Source: Spirochaetaceae bacterium
GTDB lineage: Bacteria; Spirochaetota; Spirochaetia; B11-G9
Assembly (NCBI GenBank): GCA_030600745.1
Contig: JAUVLL010000166.1
Location: 1 to 7,349, forward strand
DNA: 7,349 nt
Reading direction: 5' to 3'
The notes beneath the pieces were generated by a model. The model saw only the letters and a program-made list of their open reading frames with translations. It was not told where the DNA came from and did not search any database. Both the position numbers and the translations under genes were made by a program. Below, piece after piece: positions 1-5,639 of this stretch (positions within the stretch are counted from its first letter, which is position 1; every line of letters starts with the position of its first letter).

Positions 1-1032
1 GCTGAGCTCAAAGGAATAAAAAAAAAGATTACTAAAGGCCAGAGTTTTGATTATGCAGCTTCCAGGGGTGAATTCCTTTCTGCAAAATTACTCAGCACGT
101 ATTTAAATGCTGAGTTCATAGATGCTGCTGCTGTCATAAAGTTGACAGAAGATGGAATGGTGGATCCTTCCTCTTACAATCTTTTAAAAGAAAAGATTAT
201 TTCTGAAAGAATATACATCCTTCCAGGTTTTTTCGGTGCTGATTCCGAGGGAAAGATAAAAACATTTTCAAGGGGAGGTTCAGATATAAGTGGGGCAATT
301 GCTTCAAGGGCTTTAAATGCCAAAATATATGAAAACTGGACCGATGTTTCCGGATTGCTTATGGCTGATCCCCGAATTTTTGAGAACCCTCCCGGCGTAT
401 TGGAAATTACCTATCAGGAAATTAGAGAGTTAGCCTCACTTGGGGCCAATGTCTTTCACGAAGAAGCTATTGCTCCAATCAGGAATGTTGGAATTCCTAT
501 AAATATCAAAAATACTAACAAACCTGAAGAGGCTGGAACAATGATATTAGCTGACAGGGTATCAGATACAGTTCCTGTTGCCGGTCTTTCCGGGAAGACT
601 GGTTTTGTACCCGTGATGGTAAAGAAATTTATGCTTAATCGATATCCGGATTTTCACTGTGGAATATTAAGTATTTTGAAAGAGATTGATGCTGATCCTG
701 ATTTTATATTCTATGGAAATGACAGCATAGTATATATGGTGGATGGATTAAAAATTTCTGACAGCTCTTTAATTATAAATAGAATTCTTACTGGTCGGGG
801 ATCTGCTGATAAGGTTGAAATAGGAACTTCAAAAGGAATTATTGGTATTGTGGGTGAAGGTCTTACTCACAAAGTCGGTGTAGCTGCTCAAGTTATTGGT
901 GTACTCGCCCAGGAATCGGTTAATATCCATTTTGCTTCTTTTGGGGGCTCTGATGTTTCTTTCCTTATAGGAGTTGATGATGAACAGTTTCAAACTGCTT
1001 TAAATGCGATCTATAGTATCTTTAAGAACTAA
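1..1032 (+). CDS. lysC: Aspartate kinase (aspartokinase), 5'-truncated by the window edge
   Basis: Catalyses ATP-dependent phosphorylation of L-aspartate, the first step toward lysine, threonine, methionine and diaminopimelate; cytoplasmic. The frame is open from base 1, so 343 residues are visible and roughly 100 N-terminal residues, including the KxGG nucleotide-binding start, are missing. Visible kinase-domain marks are SRGEFLSAKLL (about residues 20-30), the glycine-rich TFSRGGSD (89-95), the WTDVSGLLMADPR stretch (113-125) and LGANVFHEEA (147-156). Two ACT regulatory domains follow, at about 187-262 and 278-343; the second begins after GTSKGIIGIVGEGL. This architecture implies feedback control by lysine or threonine, but which ligand cannot be told. 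There is no homoserine dehydrogenase fusion: the stop at 1030-1032 follows the second ACT domain directly. A TTG at 142 is only an internal codon of the kinase domain. The gene converges on korB and is probably functionally unrelated to the operon opposite. The family is certain; the gene symbol is conventional. Confidence 0.95.
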   Translation, partial: AELKGIKKKITKGQSFDYAASRGEFLSAKLLSTYLNAEFIDAAAVIKLTEDGMVDPSSYNLLKEKIISERIYILPGFFGADSEGKIKTFSRGGSDISGAIASRALNAKIYENWTDVSGLLMADPRIFENPPGVLEITYQEIRELASLGANVFHEEAIAPIRNVGIPINIKNTNKPEEAGTMILADRVSDTVPVAGLSGKTGFVPVMVKKFMLNRYPDFHCGILSILKEIDADPDFIFYGNDSIVYMVDGLKISDSSLIINRILTGRGSADKVEIGTSKGIIGIVGEGLTHKVGVAAQVIGVLAQESVNIHFASFGGSDVSFLIGVDDEQFQTALNAIYSIFKN

Positions 1033-1064
1033 GGAATATAATTATGAATTCACAACTTAATTAA

Positions 1065-1913
1065 TTATTTGAATTCCGCCATTATCTCACTGGTGGTTTT
1101 GCTTATCTTTGCTATATTAAACACTTCTTTCAGCCTTTCATCCAGACTTGTTTTCTCTTCTTTGTAGAAGACTCCGGTGTACATATGTTCATCAGAATAG
1201 GCATATTTAAAAGCAGACAGTTTGTCTGAGGTATCATGTTCCTCGGGTAAAGGTTTAACTATTTCCTTGAGTTTTGCGTAGGGCAGAACACTGTAGGTGA
1301 CACAGGGTGACATTATATAGACCATGGAAAACCCTTTATGCTGAATGGCTTCTGTCAGTATAGAAAGCATCCCCTTTGAATCGGTGCTGGTAGTTCTGGC
1401 AATATAACCAATATTGTAAGCTAAAAACATTGCAATGGGATTAAGTGATTCTTCATATACACCATAGGGTGCTGTTTTTGTTTTGTAGTCCAACGGTGTT
1501 GTCGGAGAACTCTGACCCTTGGTCATGCCGTATACGTTGTTGTCCAGGATTATATAGGTAAGATCCACATTTTTTCGTGCAGCATGAGCAATGTGTCCGC
1601 CACCGATACTTAGTCCATCACCATCACCGCCAATTGTTATAACATTAAGATCCGGTCTTACTGTTTTAAGTCCTGTGGCAGTTGGTAACGCCCTTCCGTG
1701 AGTTCCGTGGAGTGAGTAGGAATTAAAATAGTGTGAGAACCGTCCGGAACATCCTATACCCGACACAATTGCAATATCTTCCGGCTTAAACTCCAATGTT
1801 TTAAATGTCTTGTCCAGTGCAGACAGAACTCCGTAGTCACCGCATCCCGGGCACCAGACAGGTTTTATTTTTGCACTCTTATATGTCTTAAATGTTTGTG
1901 ATATTATCTTCAT
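1065..1913 (-). CDS. korB: 2-oxoacid:ferredoxin oxidoreductase, beta (TPP-binding) subunit
   Basis: Catalytic subunit that, with KorA, oxidatively decarboxylates a 2-oxoacid (probably 2-oxoglutarate) to its acyl-CoA using thiamine diphosphate and passes electrons to ferredoxin. With the ATG start it has 282 residues, close to other short beta subunits. Visible motifs are WCPGCGDYG (20-28), GIGCSGR with Cys55, the Mg/TPP loop GDGDG (96-100) followed by GGGH, and DNNVYGMTKGQSSPT (124-138). Cys21, Cys24, Cys55 and Cys204 (SPCVTY) fit the four ligands of the proximal [4Fe-4S] cluster. A TTG at 1919 is in frame, but the GAGG at 1921-1924 lies 7 nt from the ATG at 1913 and only 1 nt from that TTG, so I chose the ATG. 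The start overlaps the end of korA by 26 bp, implying translational coupling. It is the last gene of the operon. The family is certain; the 2-oxoglutarate preference is inferred from the mutase genes upstream. Confidence 0.94.
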   Translation of the reverse strand: MKIISQTFKTYKSAKIKPVWCPGCGDYGVLSALDKTFKTLEFKPEDIAIVSGIGCSGRFSHYFNSYSLHGTHGRALPTATGLKTVRPDLNVITIGGDGDGLSIGGGHIAHAARKNVDLTYIILDNNVYGMTKGQSSPTTPLDYKTKTAPYGVYEESLNPIAMFLAYNIGYIARTTSTDSKGMLSILTEAIQHKGFSMVYIMSPCVTYSVLPYAKLKEIVKPLPEEHDTSDKLSAFKYAYSDEHMYTGVFYKEEKTSLDERLKEVFNIAKISKTTSEIMAEFK

Positions 1914-3732
1914 CTGCAATCCTCGCTACTTTCATTATGGCATTGAATATCTCATCCGGAGTAAATGGCATCCCTTCACACTTATGTACTTCAATTGGTT
2001 TTACACCGAATTTGGCTTTTATAAAGTGTGCAAACTGTCCTGTCAGGTTTTCCTCAACAAGAATTAAATGTTTCAGTCTGTGTAAAAACTTTGAAATTTG
2101 CTGTTCAGGTAAGGGGGAGATTGTATGGGGATGGATATGCCTTACTTTTACACCTGCAGCCTCAGCAAGATACCGTGCTTCCCTGATTGCCCCTTCTGTT
2201 GAGCCCCATCCCATTATACCAATTTGAACATGGGGATCACCGTATGTTTCCATTGGATTTCTTTCAAATGCTAAAGATACCTGTTCCAGTTTCCTGAATC
2301 GTTTTTTACTCATCATTAAATGATTTTCCGGGCCCTGATTGGTTTTGCCGTATTCATCATGCTCCAGACCTGTTGCAAGATACTGTCCTCCCGGTGTTCC
2401 GGGTCTTGCTATGGGAGAAATACCTGTTTTTGTATTTTTATAACGTTTGTAATTTTTTAGTTCATCTTCTGTAGGGATTTGCCTTTGTACAAGATCAATA
2501 TGCTCTGCATTCGGGATTTTTACCTTAGTTTTTCTGTCAAACTGATCTACCATGAATATTTTATTAAAATCAGGCATTTTTACAGTGGCCTTTCTGTAAC
2601 CAATTGACTGATCTGTTAGCAGTATAACCGGCATCTGATATTTCTCAGCAAGGTTAAAGGCTCTTATTGTTTGATAAAAGGTGTCTTCAACACCTGTTGG
2701 TGCGAGTATTATCCGGGGAGATTCACCAGCCGAACCGTATACTGCAAACTTCATATCACCCTGTTCTGTTTTTGTCGGAAGTCCTGTACTTGGCCCTCCT
2801 CGTTGTACATCAACTATAACAATAGGAAGTTCCAGCATAGAAGCAAGACTCATCTGTTCCGCCATTAATTGAAGTCCCGGTCCTGATGTTGGGGTTATTA
2901 CTTTTTCGCCCCCGAAGGATGCTCCAATAACTGCAGATATTGCAGCAATCTCATCTTCCATCTGTATTGTTCTTCCTCCTACCAAAGGAAGAAATTTTGA
3001 CAATGTTTCGAATATTGATGTAGAGGGGGTAAGTGGATAACCTGCAGAGAATCTGCAGCCTGCAGCAATAGCTCCCAAAGCTACAGCCTGATTCCCGGAA
3101 ATGAACATGTACTCTTCATTTGCAGGTTCACTTTTTGAAAGATCCATTATTGTTGTAACACCAATCGTTTTAGCTGCATCGGCACCTGCTTTTAAGGCTT
3201 TTATATTGCCTTCTACAACTTTTTTGCCTTTTGAACCGTAGCGGTCATTGATCAGTTTTTCCAGACCTGGATGAGCCAGACCGTAGATGTGGCTAAGAAT
3301 ACCAAGTACTACAACATTTTTACCAAGAGCTCTTCCTATAGTATCTACAGATATTTGTGAAAAGGGTATTGGGTACTTTACAAAATTTCCGGATTCATCT
3401 ATTTTTGTAAACTCCGGGTCGTAGATAAGTATTCCTCCCTCTTTCAGGGAAGAAATTGATTTATCATAGGCTTCCTGATTAAAGACAACCATACAGTCAA
3501 CAAAACTACCCATTGAGTAGATGGTTATATCTCTTATTCGAATCTGGGTCATGGCATATCCACCCTTCATCTCTGTTGGGTAGGTAATGAATGTAAATAC
3601 ATGATAACTGGTTCTGGCAACTGCTTTTGCGAAAAGTTCGCCGCAGCTCATAACACCTTCACCACCTTCTCCTGCGACTCTTATTATAAAGTCAATTTTG
3701 GATTTAAGTTTTGGTTTACTAATTTTCCCCAT
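1888..3732 (-). CDS. korA: 2-oxoacid:ferredoxin oxidoreductase, fused gamma-alpha subunit
   Basis: Partner of KorB in a two-subunit, cytoplasmic CoA-dependent 2-oxoacid:ferredoxin oxidoreductase. It has 614 residues, the usual size for gamma-alpha fusions. The N-terminal gamma domain (about 12-190) opens with the glycine-rich VAGEGGEGVMSCG (19-31) and contains YPTEMKGGYAMTQIRI (51-66). The alpha pyrimidine-binding domain follows from about 205, with the substrate-site motif YPLTPST (232-238), MEDEIAA (258-264), TSGPG (282-286) and QRGGPSTGLPTKTEQGD (310-326). The C-terminal region (about 500-600) contains GWGSTEGAIREA and LVEENLTGQFA, as in domain II of this family. No CxxCxxC ferredoxin-like domain is present, so electrons must leave through the beta-subunit cluster to a separate ferredoxin. 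The motif reads YPLTPST where many relatives have YPITPSS. An AAGGAAG at 3738-3744 supports the ATG start. Alternatives are a broad-range or 2-oxobutyrate enzyme; mutase-pathway context favours 2-oxoglutarate/succinyl-CoA. Confidence 0.94.
   Translation of the reverse strand: MGKISKPKLKSKIDFIIRVAGEGGEGVMSCGELFAKAVARTSYHVFTFITYPTEMKGGYAMTQIRIRDITIYSMGSFVDCMVVFNQEAYDKSISSLKEGGILIYDPEFTKIDESGNFVKYPIPFSQISVDTIGRALGKNVVVLGILSHIYGLAHPGLEKLINDRYGSKGKKVVEGNIKALKAGADAAKTIGVTTIMDLSKSEPANEEYMFISGNQAVALGAIAAGCRFSAGYPLTPSTSIFETLSKFLPLVGGRTIQMEDEIAAISAVIGASFGGEKVITPTSGPGLQLMAEQMSLASMLELPIVIVDVQRGGPSTGLPTKTEQGDMKFAVYGSAGESPRIILAPTGVEDTFYQTIRAFNLAEKYQMPVILLTDQSIGYRKATVKMPDFNKIFMVDQFDRKTKVKIPNAEHIDLVQRQIPTEDELKNYKRYKNTKTGISPIARPGTPGGQYLATGLEHDEYGKTNQGPENHLMMSKKRFRKLEQVSLAFERNPMETYGDPHVQIGIMGWGSTEGAIREARYLAEAAGVKVRHIHPHTISPLPEQQISKFLHRLKHLILVEENLTGQFAHFIKAKFGVKPIEVHKCEGMPFTPDEIFNAIMKVARIADEDNITNI
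1921..1924 (-). promoter_or_regulatory. Shine-Dalgarno site deciding the korB start
   Basis: GAGG on the - strand, inside the korA coding end, lies 7 nt before the ATG at 1913 but only 1 nt before the in-frame TTG at 1919. The spacing supports the ATG and a protein two residues shorter than the longest reading. Confidence 0.6.
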
Positions 3733-3750
3733 AAAATCTTCCTTTTTCTG

Positions 3751-4158
3751 TCATATAGTACCTGGCTGGCAAATTTCTGTTAAGATCCGGCCGCTGGATT
3801 TGGGATGCAGAAAAGCAATCTTTGTGCCATGTGCTCCGTCTCTGGCAGTTTTATCCAGCATCTGAATATCTGAATCTTCCATATGCTTAATTTCGCTGAC
3901 AATACCATCTGTTTCATAAGCAATATGATGGATCCCATCCCCTTTTTTCTCCAGGAATTTTGCTATTGGACTCGTCGAAGAAGTTGGTTCCAAAAGTTCA
4001 ATTTTAACTTCACCGACAGCGAACATTGCGACTTTTACTTTCTGATCTGAAATTTCTTCAACTCCAAGGTCTTTTAAACCGAGGATATCCCTGTAAAACG
4101 GAATTTGGGCATCCAGGGATGAAACTGCGATACCGATATGATTTATTTTTTTGATCAT
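3751..4158 (-). CDS. mce: Methylmalonyl-CoA epimerase
   Basis: Interconverts (S)- and (R)-methylmalonyl-CoA, linking the mutase to the biotin enzymes that make or use the S form. The 135-residue protein has the two beta-alpha-beta-beta-beta modules of the vicinal oxygen chelate (glyoxalase) fold: NHIGIAVSSLDAQIPFYRDILG at the start, then GDGIHHIAYETD at 73-84. Likely metal ligands, by comparison with the Propionibacterium enzyme, are His7, Glu54 (KIELLEP), His78 and Glu128 (LTEICQ). Glu54 replaces the Gln found at that site in the Propionibacterium protein, a common change in the family. The start codon overlaps the meaB stop as TAATG, and AAAGGAGA at 4169-4176 (core about 11 nt upstream) provides a binding site inside the end of meaB. 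The family assignment is strengthened by mutase genes immediately upstream. Confidence 0.95.
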   Translation of the reverse strand: MIKKINHIGIAVSSLDAQIPFYRDILGLKDLGVEEISDQKVKVAMFAVGEVKIELLEPTSSTSPIAKFLEKKGDGIHHIAYETDGIVSEIKHMEDSDIQMLDKTARDGAHGTKIAFLHPKSSGRILTEICQPGTI

Positions 4159-5111
4159 TACAGAACATTCTCCTTTGTTAGTTCCATCATTTTCTTATTA
4201 ACAAAATTGTAAGGTCTAATTTCTCTGTTGTAAACTCTTTCTATCCACAAACCAATATTTTCTTCCATATTGAGTTTTATATACAGTAATTCTTTCAGTT
4301 TTGATGCAAAAATATGTTCTATTTCTTTTTGGATACGAATCTTTCTTCGACTGGCCAGTAAACCGGAATTCTTAAATAAGTTTAAACGCTCAAAAATTGA
4401 ACTGTACAGTTCTTCTGTTCCTGTATTATTTTTAGCGGATGCAAGTTTTATTGGCGGTAAGGATGCTTTATTCTGTTCTGATCCAAGCATCAGCATATAC
4501 TCAATTTCGGATTTTAGCCTGTCTGCTCCATCTATATCGCATTTATTAACCAGAAACAGATCGGCAATTTCCATTATACCTGCCTTCATTGCCTGAATTT
4601 CATCACCCATTCCCGGGACCAGGGTTAAAAGTATAAGGTCTGCCATTTCTATGACCTCAACTTCTGTTTGGCCGACACCAATTGTTTCTATAATAATTGT
4701 ATCGAAACCTGCTGCATCAAATATTGTTAATGCTCCGGCAGTTGCTGTAGATATCCCTCCAAGATGTCCACGTGAGGCCATTGATCTGATAAATACTCCA
4801 GGATCTGTTGCATGGGTCTGCATACGCAGTCTGTCCCCAAGAATTGCTCCGCCGGAAAAGGGAGAGCTGGGATCTACTGCAATAACTGCTATTTTTTTGT
4901 TTCTGTCTCTTTCAAACTGGATAAAACGGTCTACAATTGTACTTTTGCCTGCTCCGGGAGGTCCTGTTACACCAATAACAAATGCATTTCCGGTAAATGG
5001 ATGAATACTGTCAATTAGTTCTTCTTTTTCTCTTGTCTCGTTTTCGATGAGTGAGATTGCCTTTGCAATGGCTCTTGTGTTGCCGGTGCGAATTTTATTT
5101 ACTAAATCCAT
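4158..5111 (-). CDS. meaB: Methylmalonyl-CoA mutase-associated GTPase MeaB (ArgK/MMAA family)
   Basis: G3E-family P-loop GTPase that acts as chaperone of B12-dependent acyl-CoA mutases, gating adenosylcobalamin loading and release of damaged cofactor; soluble, and partner of McmAB. It has 317 residues, typical for the family. Visible motifs are the P-loop GPPGAGKS (50-57), VDPSSPFSGGAILGDRLRM (79-97), the Walker B-like ETIGVGQTEVE (142-152), the segment LVPGMGDEIQAMKAGI (164-179), and the guanine-specificity motif NKCD (189-192). The C-terminal part (about 255-310) appears helical, matching the dimerisation extension of MeaB proteins. No obvious Shine-Dalgarno precedes the ATG, and the upstream gene ends only 9 bp away, so translation is probably coupled to mcmB. 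The old name ArgK/LAO transport ATPase sometimes appears for these proteins; the mutase context makes that reading unlikely. Confidence 0.96.
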   Translation of the reverse strand: MDLVNKIRTGNTRAIAKAISLIENETREKEELIDSIHPFTGNAFVIGVTGPPGAGKSTIVDRFIQFERDRNKKIAVIAVDPSSPFSGGAILGDRLRMQTHATDPGVFIRSMASRGHLGGISTATAGALTIFDAAGFDTIIIETIGVGQTEVEVIEMADLILLTLVPGMGDEIQAMKAGIMEIADLFLVNKCDIDGADRLKSEIEYMLMLGSEQNKASLPPIKLASAKNNTGTEELYSSIFERLNLFKNSGLLASRRKIRIQKEIEHIFASKLKELLYIKLNMEENIGLWIERVYNREIRPYNFVNKKMMELTKENVL

Positions 5112-5120
5112 AAAAAGTAA

Positions 5121-5525
5121 CTAAGCAGCTGTGGAACCGGTTTTAGATTTTATAAAGCTGATAACATCACTTATTGGTGCACCGGGGCGGAAGATAGCCT
5201 GAACACCTTTTTCTTTCAGGAAATTGAGATCTTCTTCGGGGATAACTCCTCCTCCAAATACAATAATTTCACCAGCTTCCTGTTCTTTAAGGAGGTTGAC
5301 TACTCTTGGGAAAAGTTCGTTATGGGCACCGGATAAAAGGCTTAGTCCTACAAAATCTACATCTTCCTGAATTGCGGTTGCAACGATAGATTCCGGAGTC
5401 TGTCTTATTCCTGTATAGATTACTTCGTACCCTGCATCTTTCAGAGCACGGGCAATGTATTTTGCACCTCTGTCATGGCCGTCAAGGCCGGGTTTTGCAA
5501 TTACAATTCTTATTTTTTTATTCAT
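5121..5525 (-). CDS. mcmB: Methylmalonyl-CoA mutase small subunit, B12-binding domain protein
   Basis: Stand-alone cobalamin-binding subunit (134 residues) of a split acyl-CoA mutase; it carries adenosylcobalamin in the base-off/His-on mode and pairs with the separate large subunit encoded just upstream. The signature DxHxxG appears as DGHDRG at 15-20, with His17 the predicted lower cobalt ligand. The later SLLSGAH (62-68) and FGGGVIPEED (90-99) stretches fit the loops around the nucleotide tail in Rossmann-like B12 domains. The length matches other free-standing mutase small subunits (about 135 residues), so this is a complete gene and not a fragment of a fused mutase. An AGGAGG at 5535-5540 sits 9 nt before the ATG. 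The domain alone does not define substrate; the large subunit does. Confidence 0.96.
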   Translation of the reverse strand: MNKKIRIVIAKPGLDGHDRGAKYIARALKDAGYEVIYTGIRQTPESIVATAIQEDVDFVGLSLLSGAHNELFPRVVNLLKEQEAGEIIVFGGGVIPEEDLNFLKEKGVQAIFRPGAPISDVISFIKSKTGSTAA

Positions 5526-5534
5526 TTAAACATT

Positions 5535-5540
5535 CCTCCT
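5535..5540 (-). promoter_or_regulatory. Shine-Dalgarno site of mcmB
   Basis: AGGAGG on the - strand, 9 nt before the mcmB ATG. It is strong and independent of upstream translation. That makes sense because a 114-bp structured spacer separates mcmB from the mcmA stop, so coupling by overlap is not possible here. Confidence 0.75.
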
Positions 5541-5543
5541 GAT

Positions 5544-5556
5544 TTCACACATAACA
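5544..5556. repeat. Direct repeat, copy 1, beside mcmB
   Basis: TTCACACATAACA matches TTCAAACATAACA at 5626-5638 in 12 of 13 bases. Both copies are preceded by GATT-like bases. The pair brackets the 69 bp that hold both inverted repeats, as expected for a target duplication or a local duplication around an inserted element. Confidence 0.5.
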
Positions 5557-5564
5557 AAATGTAA

Positions 5565-5589
5565 TAAACCAAATGTAATGATTGGTTTA
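5565..5589. repeat. AT-rich inverted repeat in the mcmA-mcmB spacer
   Basis: TAAACCAA (5565-5572) and TTGGTTTA (5582-5589) are perfect 8-bp inverted arms around a 9-nt loop. The 9-bp direct repeat AAATGTAAT (5557-5565 and 5571-5579, spaced 14 bp) overlaps it. It could be part of the same small element as the adjacent GC-rich palindrome, or a protein-binding site; AT-richness makes chance more likely than for the GC-rich palindrome. Confidence 0.55.
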
Positions 5590-5596
5590 ATAACAT

Positions 5597-5616
5597 GGGC
5601 GCGACGCGTCGAGCCC
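5597..5616. repeat. GC-rich 20-bp palindrome in the mcmA-mcmB spacer
   Basis: Left arm GGGCGCGACG (5597-5606) and right arm CGTCGAGCCC (5607-5616) are inverted copies with a single mismatched pair, centred on ACGCGT. It is strikingly GC-rich within AT-rich flanks. Read on the operon strand it begins TGTAGGGGC and can fold as an 8-pair stem, with one U-C mismatch, and a 4-nt loop. No run of T follows on the transcribed strand, so it does not look like a standard Rho-independent terminator. It may be a dispersed REP-like palindrome, an mRNA-stabilising hairpin protecting the mcmA end, or a partial attenuator. Its copy number in the genome is unknown from this window. Confidence 0.75.
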
Positions 5617-5625
5617 CTACATTGA

Positions 5626-5638
5626 TTCAAACATAACA
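5626..5638. repeat. Direct repeat, copy 2, beside the mcmA stop
   Basis: TTCAAACATAACA lies one base past the mcmA stop codon and is the partner of the copy at 5544-5556. If the segment between the copies plus one copy were removed, mcmA and mcmB would be about 32 bp apart, closer to the other junctions of this operon. Confidence 0.5.
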
Positions 5639-5639
5639 G

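Noticed and set aside
142..1032. Aspartate kinase starting at the TTG at 142 as a short 296-residue protein
   Set aside because: The frame is open and encodes typical aspartate kinase sequence (SRGEFLSAKLL) back to base 1, so the gene is cut by the window edge, not short.
1033..1064. Possible bidirectional terminator between the convergent aspartate kinase and korB genes
   Set aside because: The 32 bp are AT-rich, with short palindromes (TTAATTAA, and GAATTC at 1046 and 1071), but there is no GC stem followed by a T-run on either strand. I could not support a terminator call.
4651..5004. Open frames of about 110 codons on the + strand opposite meaB, and similar ones opposite mcmA (6709-7101) and korA (1892-2227)
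   Set aside because: They lie wholly antisense to genes with clear family motifs, have no recognisable domain and no convincing ribosome-binding site, and share the reading constraint of the real gene.
4158..5111. meaB as an arginine/ornithine transport kinase (ArgK)
   Set aside because: That name is historical; the protein has the MeaB motif set and lies between mutase subunit and epimerase genes.
5597..5625. The GC-rich palindrome as a Rho-independent terminator for mcmA
   Set aside because: Neither strand has a T-run directly after the stem, and the operon continues with mcmB, which is needed for mutase activity.
5526..5639. Cobalamin riboswitch in the operon (checked here and upstream of mcmA)
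   Set aside because: No B12-box-like core was recognisable in the spacer, and the visible leader upstream of mcmA is only 45 bp, too short to hold one.
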